DNA of 64,000 nt from Mycolicibacterium sp. S2-37. Its GTDB lineage: Bacteria; Actinomycetota; Actinomycetes; Mycobacteriales; Mycobacteriaceae. The stretch spans positions 806,001 through 870,000 of the forward strand of contig NZ_JAFEVR010000004.1 in NCBI RefSeq assembly GCF_017352375.1, read 5' to 3'. The position numbers were made by a program, and so were the translations under genes. The notes beneath the pieces are model-generated. The model saw nothing but the letters and a program-made list of their open reading frames with translations, made no database searches and had not been told where the DNA came from. How positions within the stretch are numbered: position 1 is the stretch's first letter; each line of letters begins with the position of its first letter. Positions 9,407 to 20,334 of the stretch are shown here, piece by piece.

Positions 9407-10158
9407 GACCGTGCCGGCGCCGGACCGTCGAGGCCGGGCACGTCGCCGACGAGTTCCTTGATCTTGGCGACCAGCGCGTCCGGAGTGGACGGGCTGTACT
9501 CCTCGCCGTTGATCCGCACCGTCGGGGTGGCGCGAATCTCCGTCGCGCCGGCGAGGTCCTCGACCATGTCGACGTACTTGCCGCTGGTGATGCAGTCGGG
9601 TACGGAGCCGCCTGCGCCGGCCTGGCGGGCCAGCTCGGTCAGCCGGGCGTCATCGGGATAGTTCCCGCCGCCCTCGGCCGGTTGGAGCTCTTTGGTGTAG
9701 AGCGCTTCATGGAAGCGCCGGAAGGCGTCCTTGTTCTCGTCGGCGACGCAGTAGGCGGCGTTGCCTGCCCGTGACGAGTATCCGTCGCCTTGGGAGTTGA
9801 GGATCGCGACCATGTAGTAGTCGGCGGCCACGGCGCCGGTGTCGATGAGCTTGTTGATGGTGGGGCCGAACTGGCGCTCGAAGTTGCCGCACGCCGGGCA
9901 CAGGAAGTCCTCGTACATCGAGAGCACCACCTTGGGCTCTGAGGTGCCCTCCTTGGTGATCACGTTCTCGGACGCCACCCGGATACCCGACTCCGCACCG
10001 GCCACCGGCTTGTCCTCGGCCGACATCACGATGTAGAGCACCAGGGCCACCGCGAACACCACGACCACCGCGGTCAGGCCGATCTGGACGAACAGATTGC
10101 GCTTGCGATCGGCCGCCTTCAGGTCGTAGCGGGCGTTCTTCTTGGGTTTCGTGGCCAC
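9403..10158 (-). CDS. Membrane-anchored DsbA-like thiol:disulfide protein
   Basis: Thioredoxin-fold oxidoreductase that puts disulfides into exported proteins, the Rv2969c equivalent. 251 residues: a basic cytoplasmic N-terminus, one membrane anchor at about residues 24-46, then an extracytoplasmic domain with active-site CPAC at 87-90 (EDFLCPACGNFE) and the cis-Pro loop in IRATPTVRING. An extra disulfide may form between the cysteines in AAYCVADE and VPDCITSG. The VKOR partner follows with a 4-nt overlap. Confidence 0.92.
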   Translation of the reverse strand: MATKPKKNARYDLKAADRKRNLFVQIGLTAVVVVFAVALVLYIVMSAEDKPVAGAESGIRVASENVITKEGTSEPKVVLSMYEDFLCPACGNFERQFGPTINKLIDTGAVAADYYMVAILNSQGDGYSSRAGNAAYCVADENKDAFRRFHEALYTKELQPAEGGGNYPDDARLTELARQAGAGGSVPDCITSGKYVDMVEDLAGATEIRATPTVRINGEEYSPSTPDALVAKIKELVGDVPGLDGPAPARS

Positions 10159-10191
10159 GCCGTAAGAGTACCGGCGGGTCCCGCGACCGCC

Positions 10192-11331
10192 CTAACTGCG
10201 GCTGAGGTGCGCCCGGATGGCCGAGATCATCCCCTCGGTGGCCGTGGCGCTGCCCCCGCCCAACGGGAAGAAGTTGGCGAAGGCGTGCACGAGCGTGCCT
10301 TCCTCGCGCAGGTCCACGCTCACCCCGGCGGCGCGCATCGCCGCGGCGTAGGCATTGCCCTCGTCGCGCAGGGGATCGAAACCGCCGGTCAGCACCAGGG
10401 CCGGCGGCAGACCGGACAGATCGTCGGCCAGCAGCGGCGAGACGATGGGATCCCGGGAGTCGACCTGCGCACCGTCGAGGTAGTGGTCCATGAACCAGTT
10501 CATGTCCCGCTTGGTCAGGAAGTAGCCGTCGGCGAACAGCGTCTTGGACCGGGTGTCGCTGCACACGTCGACCGCCGGGTACATGAGCACCTGCAGCGCA
10601 GGCATCCGTACCCCGTCGTTGCGCGAGCGCTGCGACACCACCGCGGCGAGGTTCCCGCCGGCACTGTCGCCGCCCACGGCGATGCGGTCGGGATCGGCGC
10701 CGAGTTCGTCGGCGTGGTCGCAGACCCAGCGGAACGCCGCGTAGGCGTCGTCGGCGGCGGCCGGCGCCTTGTGTTCGGGCGCGAGCCGGTAATCGACCGA
10801 CAGCACCGCCAGCTCGCCGTCGCGGCTGATGAGCCGGCACAGGTCGTCGTGGGTGTCGAGGTCGCCGACGACGAAGCCACCGCCGTGGTAGAAGACCAGC
10901 AGCGCCGAGCTGTCCGTCCCACCGTGCGGCCGGTACAGACGCGCCCGCATCGGGCCTGCCGGTCCAGGGATCGACAGCTCCGAGACGTCGGCGGCGATGT
11001 CGGCGACCATCATCGCCGAGGTGATACGCAGCTGTTCGCGGGCGACGGCGACGTCGGGGCTGGCGACCAGACCGCCGATTCCGGCGGCGCGCTGGGCGCT
11101 CAGCATGAACTGCAGCGTGGTGTCGAGGGTGTTGCCGTCGACGGTGATCGTGCGTCCCCCGAGTAACAGCCGCTTGAGCGGATCGGGCAGTAACGGGATG
11201 ACGCGCAGCGAGACGCGGGTGGCGCCGTTGACGGCGGCGTCGCGCAGGCGGCTCTTACCACGTGGTGCGGGATCGACGTGCCGAGCGGGCGGTCCGACCG
11301 ACGGTGCACCGACTGGCAGACTCGACGACAT
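10192..11331 (-). CDS. lipN: Alpha/beta-hydrolase of the hormone-sensitive-lipase family (LipN-like)
   Basis: Serine esterase/lipase of family IV, 379 residues, matching LipN (Rv2970c) in position and along its length (DGNTLDTTLQFMLS, LSIPGPAGPMRARLYRP). The oxyanion motif YHGGGFVVGDLDTHD and nucleophile elbow GDSAGG are present; the acid is likely in GFDPLRDE and the histidine in LVHAF. Short-chain acyl esters are the usual substrates. The start is taken at the ATG at 11331 (MSSSLPVGAP), which overlaps the ATG of the divergent aldo/keto reductase in the palindrome CATG. A longer frame to 11415 exists but is not conserved. If the true start is internal, 10-30 residues would be lost. Confidence 0.88.
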   Translation of the reverse strand: MSSSLPVGAPSVGPPARHVDPAPRGKSRLRDAAVNGATRVSLRVIPLLPDPLKRLLLGGRTITVDGNTLDTTLQFMLSAQRAAGIGGLVASPDVAVAREQLRITSAMMVADIAADVSELSIPGPAGPMRARLYRPHGGTDSSALLVFYHGGGFVVGDLDTHDDLCRLISRDGELAVLSVDYRLAPEHKAPAAADDAYAAFRWVCDHADELGADPDRIAVGGDSAGGNLAAVVSQRSRNDGVRMPALQVLMYPAVDVCSDTRSKTLFADGYFLTKRDMNWFMDHYLDGAQVDSRDPIVSPLLADDLSGLPPALVLTGGFDPLRDEGNAYAAAMRAAGVSVDLREEGTLVHAFANFFPLGGGSATATEGMISAIRAHLSRS

Positions 11332-12160
11332 GGCTGCTCCTCTGTTGACACTCAACGACGGCATCGCGATCCCCCAGGTGGGGCTCGGCGTCTGGCAGAC
11401 GCCGGCCGAAGACACCGAACGCGCGGTGAGCTCCGCACTCGCCGCCGGCTACCGGCACATCGACACGGCCGCAGCGTACGGCAACGAAACCGAGACGGGC
11501 CGCGCGATCGCCCGATCGGGACTCGACCGCTCCGAGGTGTTCCTCGTGACGAAGCTGTGGAACTCCGAGCAGGGCTACGACACGACCGTGGCGGCCTTCG
11601 AGGCCAGCGTTGCTCGGCTGGGGGTCGACTACCTCGATCTCTATCTCATCCACTGGCCGGTGCCGGAGAAGAATCTGTTCGTCGACACGTTCAGGGCATT
11701 CGCCAAACTGCGCGACGACGGCCGTATCCGGTCGATCGGGGTGAGCAATTTCGAGCCAGAGCATCTGCGCACCCTGGTCGACGAGACCGGCATCGTGCCC
11801 TCGGTCAACCAGATCGAGCTGCACCCGCTACTGCCCCAGGAGGAACTTCGGGACGTGCACGCGCAGTTGGGTATTGCCACCGAGGCGTGGAGTCCGCTGG
11901 GCCAGGGTTCGCTGCTGACCAACCCGACCGTCACCGGGGTCGCCGAGGGACACGGGAAAACCGCTGCGCAGGCGCTGATTAGGTGGCATATACAACTCGG
12001 TAATATCGTCATCCCCAAGTCGGTCAACCCGCAACGGATTGAGAGCAACTTCGACGTGTTCGATTTCGAGCTGAGCGAGCAGGACATGTCGTCCATCGCA
12101 TCGCTCGCGGACGGCACGCGCCTGGGTCCCGATCCCCGAACCTTCAACTTCACAGGATAG
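11330..12160 (+). CDS. Aldo/keto reductase, first of a tandem pair
   Basis: NADPH-dependent carbonyl reductase of the AKR5-like prokaryotic group, 276 residues. The catalytic tetrad is complete: Asp45 and Tyr50 (HIDTAAAYGNE), Lys75 (LVTKLWN), His108 (LIHWP). The closing IVIPKSVNPQRI loop binds the NADPH phosphate. ATG at 11330 is chosen because the conserved LTLNDGIAIPQVGLG core starts 6 residues in; longer frames run antisense through lipN. The next gene, six bases after the stop, is a paralogue. M. tuberculosis has only one gene here (Rv2971), closer to the second copy. Substrates are not predictable. Confidence 0.93.
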   Translation: MAAPLLTLNDGIAIPQVGLGVWQTPAEDTERAVSSALAAGYRHIDTAAAYGNETETGRAIARSGLDRSEVFLVTKLWNSEQGYDTTVAAFEASVARLGVDYLDLYLIHWPVPEKNLFVDTFRAFAKLRDDGRIRSIGVSNFEPEHLRTLVDETGIVPSVNQIELHPLLPQEELRDVHAQLGIATEAWSPLGQGSLLTNPTVTGVAEGHGKTAAQALIRWHIQLGNIVIPKSVNPQRIESNFDVFDFELSEQDMSSIASLADGTRLGPDPRTFNFTG

Positions 12161-12166
12161 GTGCCA

Positions 12167-13003
12167 ATGACCTCGGCTGCGGTCCCGACCATCTCACTCA
12201 ACGACGACAACACGATCCCGGTCATCGGCCTGGGGGTAGGCGAACTGTCGGACGACGAGACCGAACGGTCGGTGTCCACGGCGCTGGAGGCCGGCTACCG
12301 GTTGATCGACACCGCGGCGGTGTACGGCAACGAGGCGGCGGTCGGCCGGGCGGTCAACGCGTCGGGCATCCCGCGCGAGGAGATCTTCGTGACCACCAAG
12401 CTGGCGGTCGCGGACCTGGGCTTCCAGTCGTCACAGGACGCGGTGCGCGCCAGCCTCGAGCGCCTGGGTCTGGAGTACGTCGATCTGTACCTGATCCACT
12501 GGCCCGCCGGTGAGCAGGGCAAGTACGTCGACAGCTGGGGCGGCATGATGAAGCTGCGCCAGGACGGTCTGGCCCGCTCGATCGGCGTGTGCAACTTCAA
12601 CGAAGAGCACCTGCTCAACATCATCCAGCTGTCGTTCTTCACCCCGGCGATCAACCAGATCGAGCTGCACCCGCTGCTCAACCAGGCCGAGCTGCGGGCG
12701 ATCAATGCCGAGAACAACGTCGTCACCGAGGCCTATGGGCCGCTCGGTGTGGGCCGCCTGCTCGACAACCCCACCGTCACCGCGGTCGCCGAGGCGCACG
12801 GCAAGACGCCTGCGCAGGTGCTGATCCGCTGGAGCATCCAGCTCGGCAACGTGGTCATCCCCCGCTCGGCGACACCGGAGCGGATCGTGTCCAACCTCGA
12901 CGTCTTCGACTTCGAGCTGACCGATGAGCAGATGGCCACCCTCAACGGCCTCGACGAGGGCACCCGTTTCCGGCCCGACCCGGACACCTACACCGGTCCC
13001 TAG
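12167..13003 (+). CDS. Aldo/keto reductase (Rv2971-like), second of the tandem pair
   Basis: 278-residue NADPH-dependent aldo/keto reductase, clearly the Rv2971 counterpart ([34 protein letters not shown]). Catalytic residues Asp48, Tyr53, Lys78 and His111 are all present ([25 protein letters not shown]). The ATG at 12167 has an AGGATAGG ribosome site 5 nt upstream; a GTG two codons earlier at 12161 directly follows the stop of gene one and is less likely. Rv2971 is reported to reduce dicarbonyls such as methylglyoxal and is thought essential, so this is probably the core copy and its partner the extra one. Confidence 0.93.
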   Translation: MTSAAVPTISLNDDNTIPVIGLGVGELSDDETERSVSTALEAGYRLIDTAAVYGNEAAVGRAVNASGIPREEIFVTTKLAVADLGFQSSQDAVRASLERLGLEYVDLYLIHWPAGEQGKYVDSWGGMMKLRQDGLARSIGVCNFNEEHLLNIIQLSFFTPAINQIELHPLLNQAELRAINAENNVVTEAYGPLGVGRLLDNPTVTAVAEAHGKTPAQVLIRWSIQLGNVVIPRSATPERIVSNLDVFDFELTDEQMATLNGLDEGTRFRPDPDTYTGP

Positions 13004-13094
13004 CTCTATGAGGGAAGGACGTTCTTGACGTCGAGAGGCGTCGAGCTTCCACTGAGGCGCTTAGCGTGCGTCGTCGAAAGCACCCCCGATGTCC

Positions 13095-13970
13095 TCAGGC
13101 GCCCGCCACCTTCTCGACGGGGATCCATAGCTCGTACCGCCCATCGGTCTGCTCGTCGTCGGCATATTCGGCCACGATCATTTCGGGGCCGGGAACGCTC
13201 TGGTAGGGATTCGCGGGGAACCACTCCCGAAACGCTCGCGGCCACAGTTCCTGCAGCGCCTCAGGAAACGCGCCGCTCGACTCCAACACAAGCCACGAGG
13301 ACGCCGAAACCGCGAGTGCCTCCACGTCCTCCGGAACAGGCTTGCTCGTCGCGGCAGCGACGTAGTAATCAATCTCCGTTCCCTCCTCGCGCGACGGTGA
13401 CATCGCGTCGTGCACGCTGAGGACGCCAGCCGGATCCTGATCGGAGAGATCAGCGATGCGCGCCCACTGATCATCACCGATCTGCTCCACGAACGCCGCG
13501 GCGGCAGGGTTGATCCCCTCGTAGATGAGCGGGATACGGGTCCGCACGCCCGCGAGCGTGAATTCGCCCTTCTCGACGATGCGGTACTCCATGGTCGTGC
13601 TCCCTTCGATTGTGATGGTGAACGTGAGCCTGGGCTGCGACCGTAGAACGACACCGGGCCGACGGGCGCGTTCGGGAGAAACCCCGTGGACAGTTCGGAA
13701 CGCGCGCGAGAACGCGTCGGCCGATCCGTATCCGAACCGGACGGCGAGGTCCTGCAACGGCTCGGCGCCTGATACGACGAACGCTGCGGCTATGGTCATT
13801 CGGCGCCGCCGCACGTACTCCGATAACGGAATCCCCGCCAGCGCAGAGAACAGCCGCCGGAAGTGGTGCTCAGACATCAGCGCGATTCGGCTTGCGCGAC
13901 GCACATCGACCTCGCCTTCCAGCTGCTGCTCTACGAGCGCCATAGCTTCGTTCAGCCGCTCCATGCTCAC
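13095..13970 (-). CDS. AraC-family regulator with GyrI-like effector domain
   Basis: Transcriptional regulator of the Rob/TipA-like layout, 291 residues. Residues 1-105 form the AraC DNA-binding domain with two helix-turn-helix units (VRRASRIALMSEHHFRRLFS; LQDLAVRFGYGSADAFSRAF) and the closing GVSPERARR. From residue 126 (MEYRIVEKGEFTLAGVRTRI) to the end comes a GyrI-like small-molecule binding domain. Such proteins answer to drugs or hydrophobic ligands. It has no obvious target partner: convergent with the aldo/keto reductase pair, and upstream lies a broken aldo/keto reductase. It is absent from the equivalent M. tuberculosis position, so probably acquired. Confidence 0.88.
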   Translation of the reverse strand: MSMERLNEAMALVEQQLEGEVDVRRASRIALMSEHHFRRLFSALAGIPLSEYVRRRRMTIAAAFVVSGAEPLQDLAVRFGYGSADAFSRAFRTVHGVSPERARRPGVVLRSQPRLTFTITIEGSTTMEYRIVEKGEFTLAGVRTRIPLIYEGINPAAAAFVEQIGDDQWARIADLSDQDPAGVLSVHDAMSPSREEGTEIDYYVAAATSKPVPEDVEALAVSASSWLVLESSGAFPEALQELWPRAFREWFPANPYQSVPGPEMIVAEYADDEQTDGRYELWIPVEKVAGA

Positions 13971-14200
13971 CTCCCTTGGGCCATCGACGTTACGAAAGCG
14001 CGCTCGAGCAGGTCCGATGATCCATGCGCCGAATTGTCGTGTGCATCACTTGTTTGGACGCGCGGCATCGATGGGGTGCACGAAAGGGCGCACGCCGCCA
14101 CCGGGCGGGTCAGGTTCGCAGGACTCCCCGATCAAGCGGAAAGCGAGCCAGTCCCACTAGCGCCGTGTCAACAACGTTTTGACCAGCAACACCAAGCCGG

Positions 14201-15621
<1,421 letters not shown>

Positions 15622-15665
15622 GCAGGCGCACGCCGTAGCCTTTTGAGGTCCGCAGCTGTTCGGCC

Positions 15666-16370
15666 TCAGCCCGCCGGACAGGTGGCCGCCGCGTCGCGGA
15701 GCACCGGCGCCGACGGCGCGTCGACCGGGAGCCCGTAACCCCGCAGCACCGCGGTGAACTGCACCGCGTACTGGCACCAGAACGCACGGTTGGGTGGCAT
15801 CCACTCGGCGGGCGGATCGTCGCCCTTGTCCTGATTCGCCTTGCCCTGTACGGCGATGAGATTCGCCGGATCGTTGGCGAAGCGGGTCCGCAACGCCTCG
15901 GTCCACCCCCTGGCCCCGAGGTCCCACGCCAGCGCGAGCGGGACGATGTGGTCGATCTGCACGGACGCTCCGGTCTGGTTGCCCCGCACGAACGCCACCG
16001 TGGCGTTCGTGTACGGGTCGTACAGCGTTCCGGTGGCCACGGCTTGCGGACACCGGCTGATCGCGACATAGGTCTTGTCGACCAGATCGCGCTCGAGGAT
16101 GTCGTTGCGGGTGTCGCAGCCGTTGCGACCGCCCGGTGCGTCGGTGTCGTCGGTCCACGGCTCGCCGAACGCGGCGCGGCGGTAGTCGTGCCCGCGGATC
16201 CGCGCGGGGATGACCGCAAGCCCGGCCACGATGTCGACTTCGGGTGCAAGGGTGGGGATGTCGGCCTGGGCGACGAAGCGGTCGTCGCGCTGGCCGGTGG
16301 TGACCGTGCCGATGGCGACCAGGATCGCCACGGCCACCATCGCGGCCAACCAGCCGGTCGAGCGACTCAC
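15666..16370 (-). CDS. Exported HNH-type (DUF1524/GmrSD C-terminal-like) nuclease-fold protein
   Basis: 234 residues, the Rv2972c equivalent. The GTG at 16370 overlaps the recG stop (GTGA), coupling the two genes. One hydrophobic N-terminal segment (residues 7-24) should anchor or export it. The conserved core is an HNH-like motif: QIDHIVPLALAWDLGARGW, then NLIAVQGKANQDKG and PPAEWMPPN, as in DUF1524 and secreted HNH endonucleases. Cysteines (GCDTRND, SRCPQA, FWCQYA, ATCPAG) may form disulfides outside the cell. Biological role unknown; adjacency to recG is conserved but does not prove a shared function. Confidence 0.85.
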   Translation of the reverse strand: MSRSTGWLAAMVAVAILVAIGTVTTGQRDDRFVAQADIPTLAPEVDIVAGLAVIPARIRGHDYRRAAFGEPWTDDTDAPGGRNGCDTRNDILERDLVDKTYVAISRCPQAVATGTLYDPYTNATVAFVRGNQTGASVQIDHIVPLALAWDLGARGWTEALRTRFANDPANLIAVQGKANQDKGDDPPAEWMPPNRAFWCQYAVQFTAVLRGYGLPVDAPSAPVLRDAAATCPAG

Positions 16371-18601
16371 GTCTTGTCCAGGTATTCGACGCGGTCGAAG
16401 GCGAGGAACGGAGCGGCCAGCACCGCCATGCCGGGGTGGTCGGGTTGCTCGTCGTAGAGCGCTTCGCAGAGCTCCCGCGCGGCGAGGATGACCTCGAGAT
16501 GTTCGGCCAGCGACAGGAAGTGCAGCGAGTTCAGCTTGCCGGACTGATGACGTCCCAGAACGTCGCCCTCGCTGCGCTCGGCGAGATCGAGGTCGGCGAG
16601 CGCGAAGCCGTCGAGGGTCCCGGCGACCGCCGTGAGCCGCCTGCCGGCCCGCGAGGACTCCGGCAACCGGGTGGCCAGCAGGCACAGGCTGGGATGGCTG
16701 CCGCGTCCGATGCGCCCGCGCAGCTGATGCAGCTGGCTGATGCCGAACCGGTCGGCGTCCATCACCACCATCATCGTGGCGTTCGGTACGTCGACACCGA
16801 CCTCGATCACCGTGGTGCACACCAGCACATCGATCTCACCGGCCCGGAACGCCGACATCACGGCATCCTTCTCGTCACCGGGGAGCCGGCCGTGCATCAG
16901 CCCCAGCCGCAACCCGGCCAGCGGTCCGGCCCGCAGCGTGTCCAGCAGTGCGAGGACGGTGATCGGCGGCGGCCCGGATTCCTGACCGGACCCTGGGGTG
17001 CCCTCCTCGCTCTCATCGATCCGCGACGCGACGACGTAGGCCTGCCGGCCCGCGCGCACCTCCTCGGTGATGCGGGTCCACGCGCGGTCCAGCCAGGTGG
17101 GGTGCTGGGTGACGAAGATGGTGTTGGTGGTGATCGGTTGGCGGCCGCGGGGCAGCTCGCGCAACGTCGAGGTCTCGAGGTCGCCGAACACCGTCAGCGC
17201 GACCGTGCGCGGGATAGGCGTCGCCGTCATCACCAGAAGGTGCGGAGTGACGCCGCCACGAGCCTTGGCGCGCAACCGATCTCGCTGCTCGACGCCGAAG
17301 CGGTGTTGTTCGTCGACGACGACCATGCCGAGGTTGTCGAACTCGACCGCATCCTGGAGCAGGGCGTGGGTCCCCACGACGATGCCGGCCTGTCCGGTGG
17401 CCACCTCGTTGCGCACCTGTTTCTTCTGTGCCGCCGACATCGAACCGGTCAGCAGCGCAACCCGGGTCGCGGTCTCGGCGCCGCCGAGCTCGCCGGCCAT
17501 GGCCAGCGGGCCCAGGATCTCACGGATGGACCGGTCATGCTGAGCCGCAAGCACTTCGGTGGGGGCCAGCATGGCGCACTGATAACCGGCGTCGATGACC
17601 TGCAGCATGGCCAGTACGGAGACGATCGTCTTGCCCGAACCCACCTCACCCTGCAGCATCCGATTCATCGGCCGGTTGCCGGTCAGTTCCGTCGACAGCA
17701 CCGCGAGCACCTCACGCTGACCATTGGTCAGCTCGAAGGGCAGCCGTTCGCGCATCGCCGCGACAAGGCCCTCGGAGCGCAGGGGTGCCTGCGGGGCGGT
17801 CTGGGTAAGTTCACCGTGACGGCGCGACACCAGCCCCCACTGCAGGCCGACCGCCTCGTCGAAGGTCAGCCGCTCCCGGGCGTCTTCGCGCTGACGCACG
17901 TTCTCGGCCAGGTGGATGGCGCGCAGTGCCGCGTCCTCGGAGATCAGACCGTGTTCGCGGACAACGGATTCCGGAAGCGTCTCGGGCACCGGGTCGAGGA
18001 CGTCGAGCACCTGGCGGACGCACGCGTAGATGTCCCAACTCTGCACCTTGGCAGTCGCCGGGTAGATCGGGAAGAACTCCTTCTCGAAGACCGCGAGCAG
18101 ATCATCGCCGGTCGCGTTCGACGACGATGCGATGGTCTTGAGCGACTTGGTGCCGATGGTCTTGCCCAACGGCGATTCGAGGACCAGGAACGCCGGATGC
18201 GTCAGCTGCAGGGTGTTGCGGAAATACTTCACCTCACCGGAGAGCATCAGCCGGGTGCCCACGGGCAGCTTGTCGATCATCCAGTCGGCGTTGAAGAAGG
18301 TCGCGGTGACCGTCGGAGTGCGGTTCTTGAGCGTGACGCGCAGGTACTTCCGAATCCGCTTCCCCGGCTGCGGCTTCATGTTGTTCACCTCGGTCTTGGC
18401 GATCTCGTCGACGAAGGTGACGTGTTCGCCTTCCTCGAGGTCGAGGCTCTCGCCCTCGCCGCGCACCGACATACCGTCGCTGTACTTGCGCGGATAGTGC
18501 CGCAGCAGATCGTTGACGGTGCGGATGCCGAAGTGTTCCTCCAGGGGCTTCGCCGATCTCGCACCGATGACCATGTCGAGGCGGTCGGTCAGGACGGCCA
18601 C
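16367..18601 (-). CDS. recG: ATP-dependent DNA helicase RecG
   Basis: Branch-migration helicase that remodels stalled forks and Holliday junctions. 744 residues: N-terminal wedge/OB domain (about 55-150), then two helicase domains with Walker A GEVGSGKT at 318-325, DEQH box at 430-433, MTATPIPRT (motif III) and the C-terminal QLRGRIGRG motif VI. Like other mycobacterial RecG it has the wedge insert (EVNNMKPQPGKRIRK). It begins 1 nt after the DAK2 gene stop and overlaps the HNH gene at its end. Equivalent to Rv2973c. Confidence 0.97.
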   Translation of the reverse strand: MAVLTDRLDMVIGARSAKPLEEHFGIRTVNDLLRHYPRKYSDGMSVRGEGESLDLEEGEHVTFVDEIAKTEVNNMKPQPGKRIRKYLRVTLKNRTPTVTATFFNADWMIDKLPVGTRLMLSGEVKYFRNTLQLTHPAFLVLESPLGKTIGTKSLKTIASSSNATGDDLLAVFEKEFFPIYPATAKVQSWDIYACVRQVLDVLDPVPETLPESVVREHGLISEDAALRAIHLAENVRQREDARERLTFDEAVGLQWGLVSRRHGELTQTAPQAPLRSEGLVAAMRERLPFELTNGQREVLAVLSTELTGNRPMNRMLQGEVGSGKTIVSVLAMLQVIDAGYQCAMLAPTEVLAAQHDRSIREILGPLAMAGELGGAETATRVALLTGSMSAAQKKQVRNEVATGQAGIVVGTHALLQDAVEFDNLGMVVVDEQHRFGVEQRDRLRAKARGGVTPHLLVMTATPIPRTVALTVFGDLETSTLRELPRGRQPITTNTIFVTQHPTWLDRAWTRITEEVRAGRQAYVVASRIDESEEGTPGSGQESGPPPITVLALLDTLRAGPLAGLRLGLMHGRLPGDEKDAVMSAFRAGEIDVLVCTTVIEVGVDVPNATMMVVMDADRFGISQLHQLRGRIGRGSHPSLCLLATRLPESSRAGRRLTAVAGTLDGFALADLDLAERSEGDVLGRHQSGKLNSLHFLSLAEHLEVILAARELCEALYDEQPDHPGMAVLAAPFLAFDRVEYLDKT

Positions 18602-18602
18602 G

Positions 18603-20228
18603 TCACTCCACCCCGATCAGCAGCGCATCGCCGCCGTGGCCGGTGTGATAGGTGACCAGTTCTGCGCCGATGTGTTCCCGGTACACATGCCGGCGCAGCG
18701 CATCGCCCACCCCTGCGTCGACGCCCTCCCCGGTCAGTACGGTGATCAGTTCGCCCCCCGACAGCAGCAGCAGATCGATCAGACCGGCGGCGGCCGCGAC
18801 CAGATCCTTGCCGACGATCAACACCTCGTCGCCGGAGATCCCCAGACCGTCACCGGGTGAACAGGTACCCGCCCACGTCAGCGCCTCCTCGGTCGCCACC
18901 CGGACCGTCCCGTGGCGGGCCGACGCGGCGGCGCGGGCCATCGTGTAGCCGTCGTCGACGGGTGCGCGCGCCGGGTCGTGCACGGCCAGCGCGGCCAGAC
19001 CCTGCACCATCGACCCGGCCGGGACCGGCACCACGTCGATGCCCAGGCCGGTCGCCGCCGTGCATCCGGCGACGAGTTCCTCGGCGGCGACGTAACCGTT
19101 CGGCAGCACGAGCGCCTGACCTGCCCCGGTGTCGACCAGTGCGCTGACCAGCTCTCTTGCGCTCACCTGTACTTGTGGGTCGGGCCTGCGCAAGACGTGC
19201 GCGCCCTCGCCCGCGAACAGTTCGGCCGCACCCGCACCGTCCACCACGGCCAGCACCGCCCGCTGGCGGCTCCAGCCGCCGGGCGATCCGGTCGCGGCGC
19301 CGTTCAACGCGGTGATCTGGATCCGGCTGGGGGTGCCGACGTCGAGAGCGGCCTCCACGGCGGCACCTGCGTCGTCGGCGTGGACGTGCACCGAATAGCG
19401 GCCCGGCTGGCCGGATCCGGACGCGGCGATGACCACCGAATCACCGAGTCGTTGCAGCCGGCCGCGCAGGATCTCCACACCGTCCGCACCGCACCGGCTC
19501 AGCAGGTACATCACCTCGTACCGGGGCGGCGCGGCGACGCTCGCGTCGGAACGCTTCGCCGTCGGCGCGGCCGGATAGGCCTCCCGGGTGACGGTGGTTC
19601 CGGTGAGCAGGCGGTCGAGTGCGTCCAGCAGAACCAGCAGTCCGCGCCCGCCGGCGTCCACCACCCCGGCGTCGGCGAGAACGTCGAGCTGCCCGGGTGT
19701 CTCGTCGAGTGCCGTCGCCGCCGCATCGGTCGCGGCACTGACGACCGCGCCCAGATCGTCTCCGGGCACGGCCAGCGCGGCCTGCGCCGCGGCGCCGAGC
19801 ACAGACACGATCGTGCCGGTCACAAGCTCACCGAGTGACGACGTGGCCAGGTCGACCCCGCGGCGCAGGGCCGCCGCGAACAGTGCGGCGTCGATCTCGT
19901 CGAGGGCCCCGCCGCGCGCGTCGGCCGCGGTCAACGTCTCTTCCGCCAGGCCGCGCAGGATCTGGGACAGGATGACCCCTGAGTTGCCGCGCGCGCCGTG
20001 CAGGGCCCCACGGGCCAGCGCCGACGCGACCGCTGCCGCGTCACCGGCGCAGGCGTCGGCCTCCACCCGGGCAGAGCGCATCGTGAACAACATGTTGGTG
20101 CCGGTGTCGGCGTCGGCGACGGGGAAGACGTTCAGACCATTGATCTCCTCGGTGTGGGTGATCAGGTCCTCGACCGCGGCGTGCGCCCAGCTGCGCAACG
20201 CCGCAGCGTCGAGTCGCCGAGCCGACAT
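18603..20228 (-). CDS. DAK2-domain protein, FakA-like fatty-acid kinase candidate
   Basis: 541 residues from the ATG at 20228 (MSARRLDAAALRSW); a longer frame to 20288 is not conserved. The N-terminal DAK2/DhaL domain has the ATP/Mg loop NVFPVADADTGTN at 33-45. A central dimerisation part (about 230-320) and a C-terminal DegV-related part follow. In Firmicutes such proteins (FakA) phosphorylate fatty acids bound to a FakB partner; no FakB-like gene is beside it here. The M. tuberculosis counterpart is, as I recall, split into Rv2974c and Rv2975c, whereas this copy is one frame. Upstream of recG with a 1-nt gap. Confidence 0.88.
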   Translation of the reverse strand: MSARRLDAAALRSWAHAAVEDLITHTEEINGLNVFPVADADTGTNMLFTMRSARVEADACAGDAAAVASALARGALHGARGNSGVILSQILRGLAEETLTAADARGGALDEIDAALFAAALRRGVDLATSSLGELVTGTIVSVLGAAAQAALAVPGDDLGAVVSAATDAAATALDETPGQLDVLADAGVVDAGGRGLLVLLDALDRLLTGTTVTREAYPAAPTAKRSDASVAAPPRYEVMYLLSRCGADGVEILRGRLQRLGDSVVIAASGSGQPGRYSVHVHADDAGAAVEAALDVGTPSRIQITALNGAATGSPGGWSRQRAVLAVVDGAGAAELFAGEGAHVLRRPDPQVQVSARELVSALVDTGAGQALVLPNGYVAAEELVAGCTAATGLGIDVVPVPAGSMVQGLAALAVHDPARAPVDDGYTMARAAASARHGTVRVATEEALTWAGTCSPGDGLGISGDEVLIVGKDLVAAAAGLIDLLLLSGGELITVLTGEGVDAGVGDALRRHVYREHIGAELVTYHTGHGGDALLIGVE

Positions 20229-20334
20229 CACACCTCCTGCGCAAACAGCCCTGGTCGTGCGGGCCAGCCTAGCCACCCGCCCGGACATCGATGCGCCGCG
20301 GACTGCGCCCCTGTGGACGGTGAACCGGGACGTT

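Noticed and set aside
10207..11166. Long plus-strand frame opposite lipN
   Set aside because: Antisense shadow; lipN has all its motifs and length.
13971..14160. Plus-strand frame extending from the AraC region to 14160
   Set aside because: Low-complexity Arg/Ser-rich translation with no motifs; it is mostly antisense to the AraC gene. The 230-nt gap to 14200 appears empty.
16436..18655. A very long plus-strand open frame (over 700 codons) opposite recG
   Set aside because: It is an antisense shadow of high-GC coding DNA; its translation is Gln/Arg/His-rich without any family motif, while recG on the other strand is complete.
18603..20228. A frameshift in the DAK2 gene, since the M. tuberculosis counterpart is split
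   Set aside because: Here the whole protein from NVFPVADADTGTN to the C-terminus is in one open frame.
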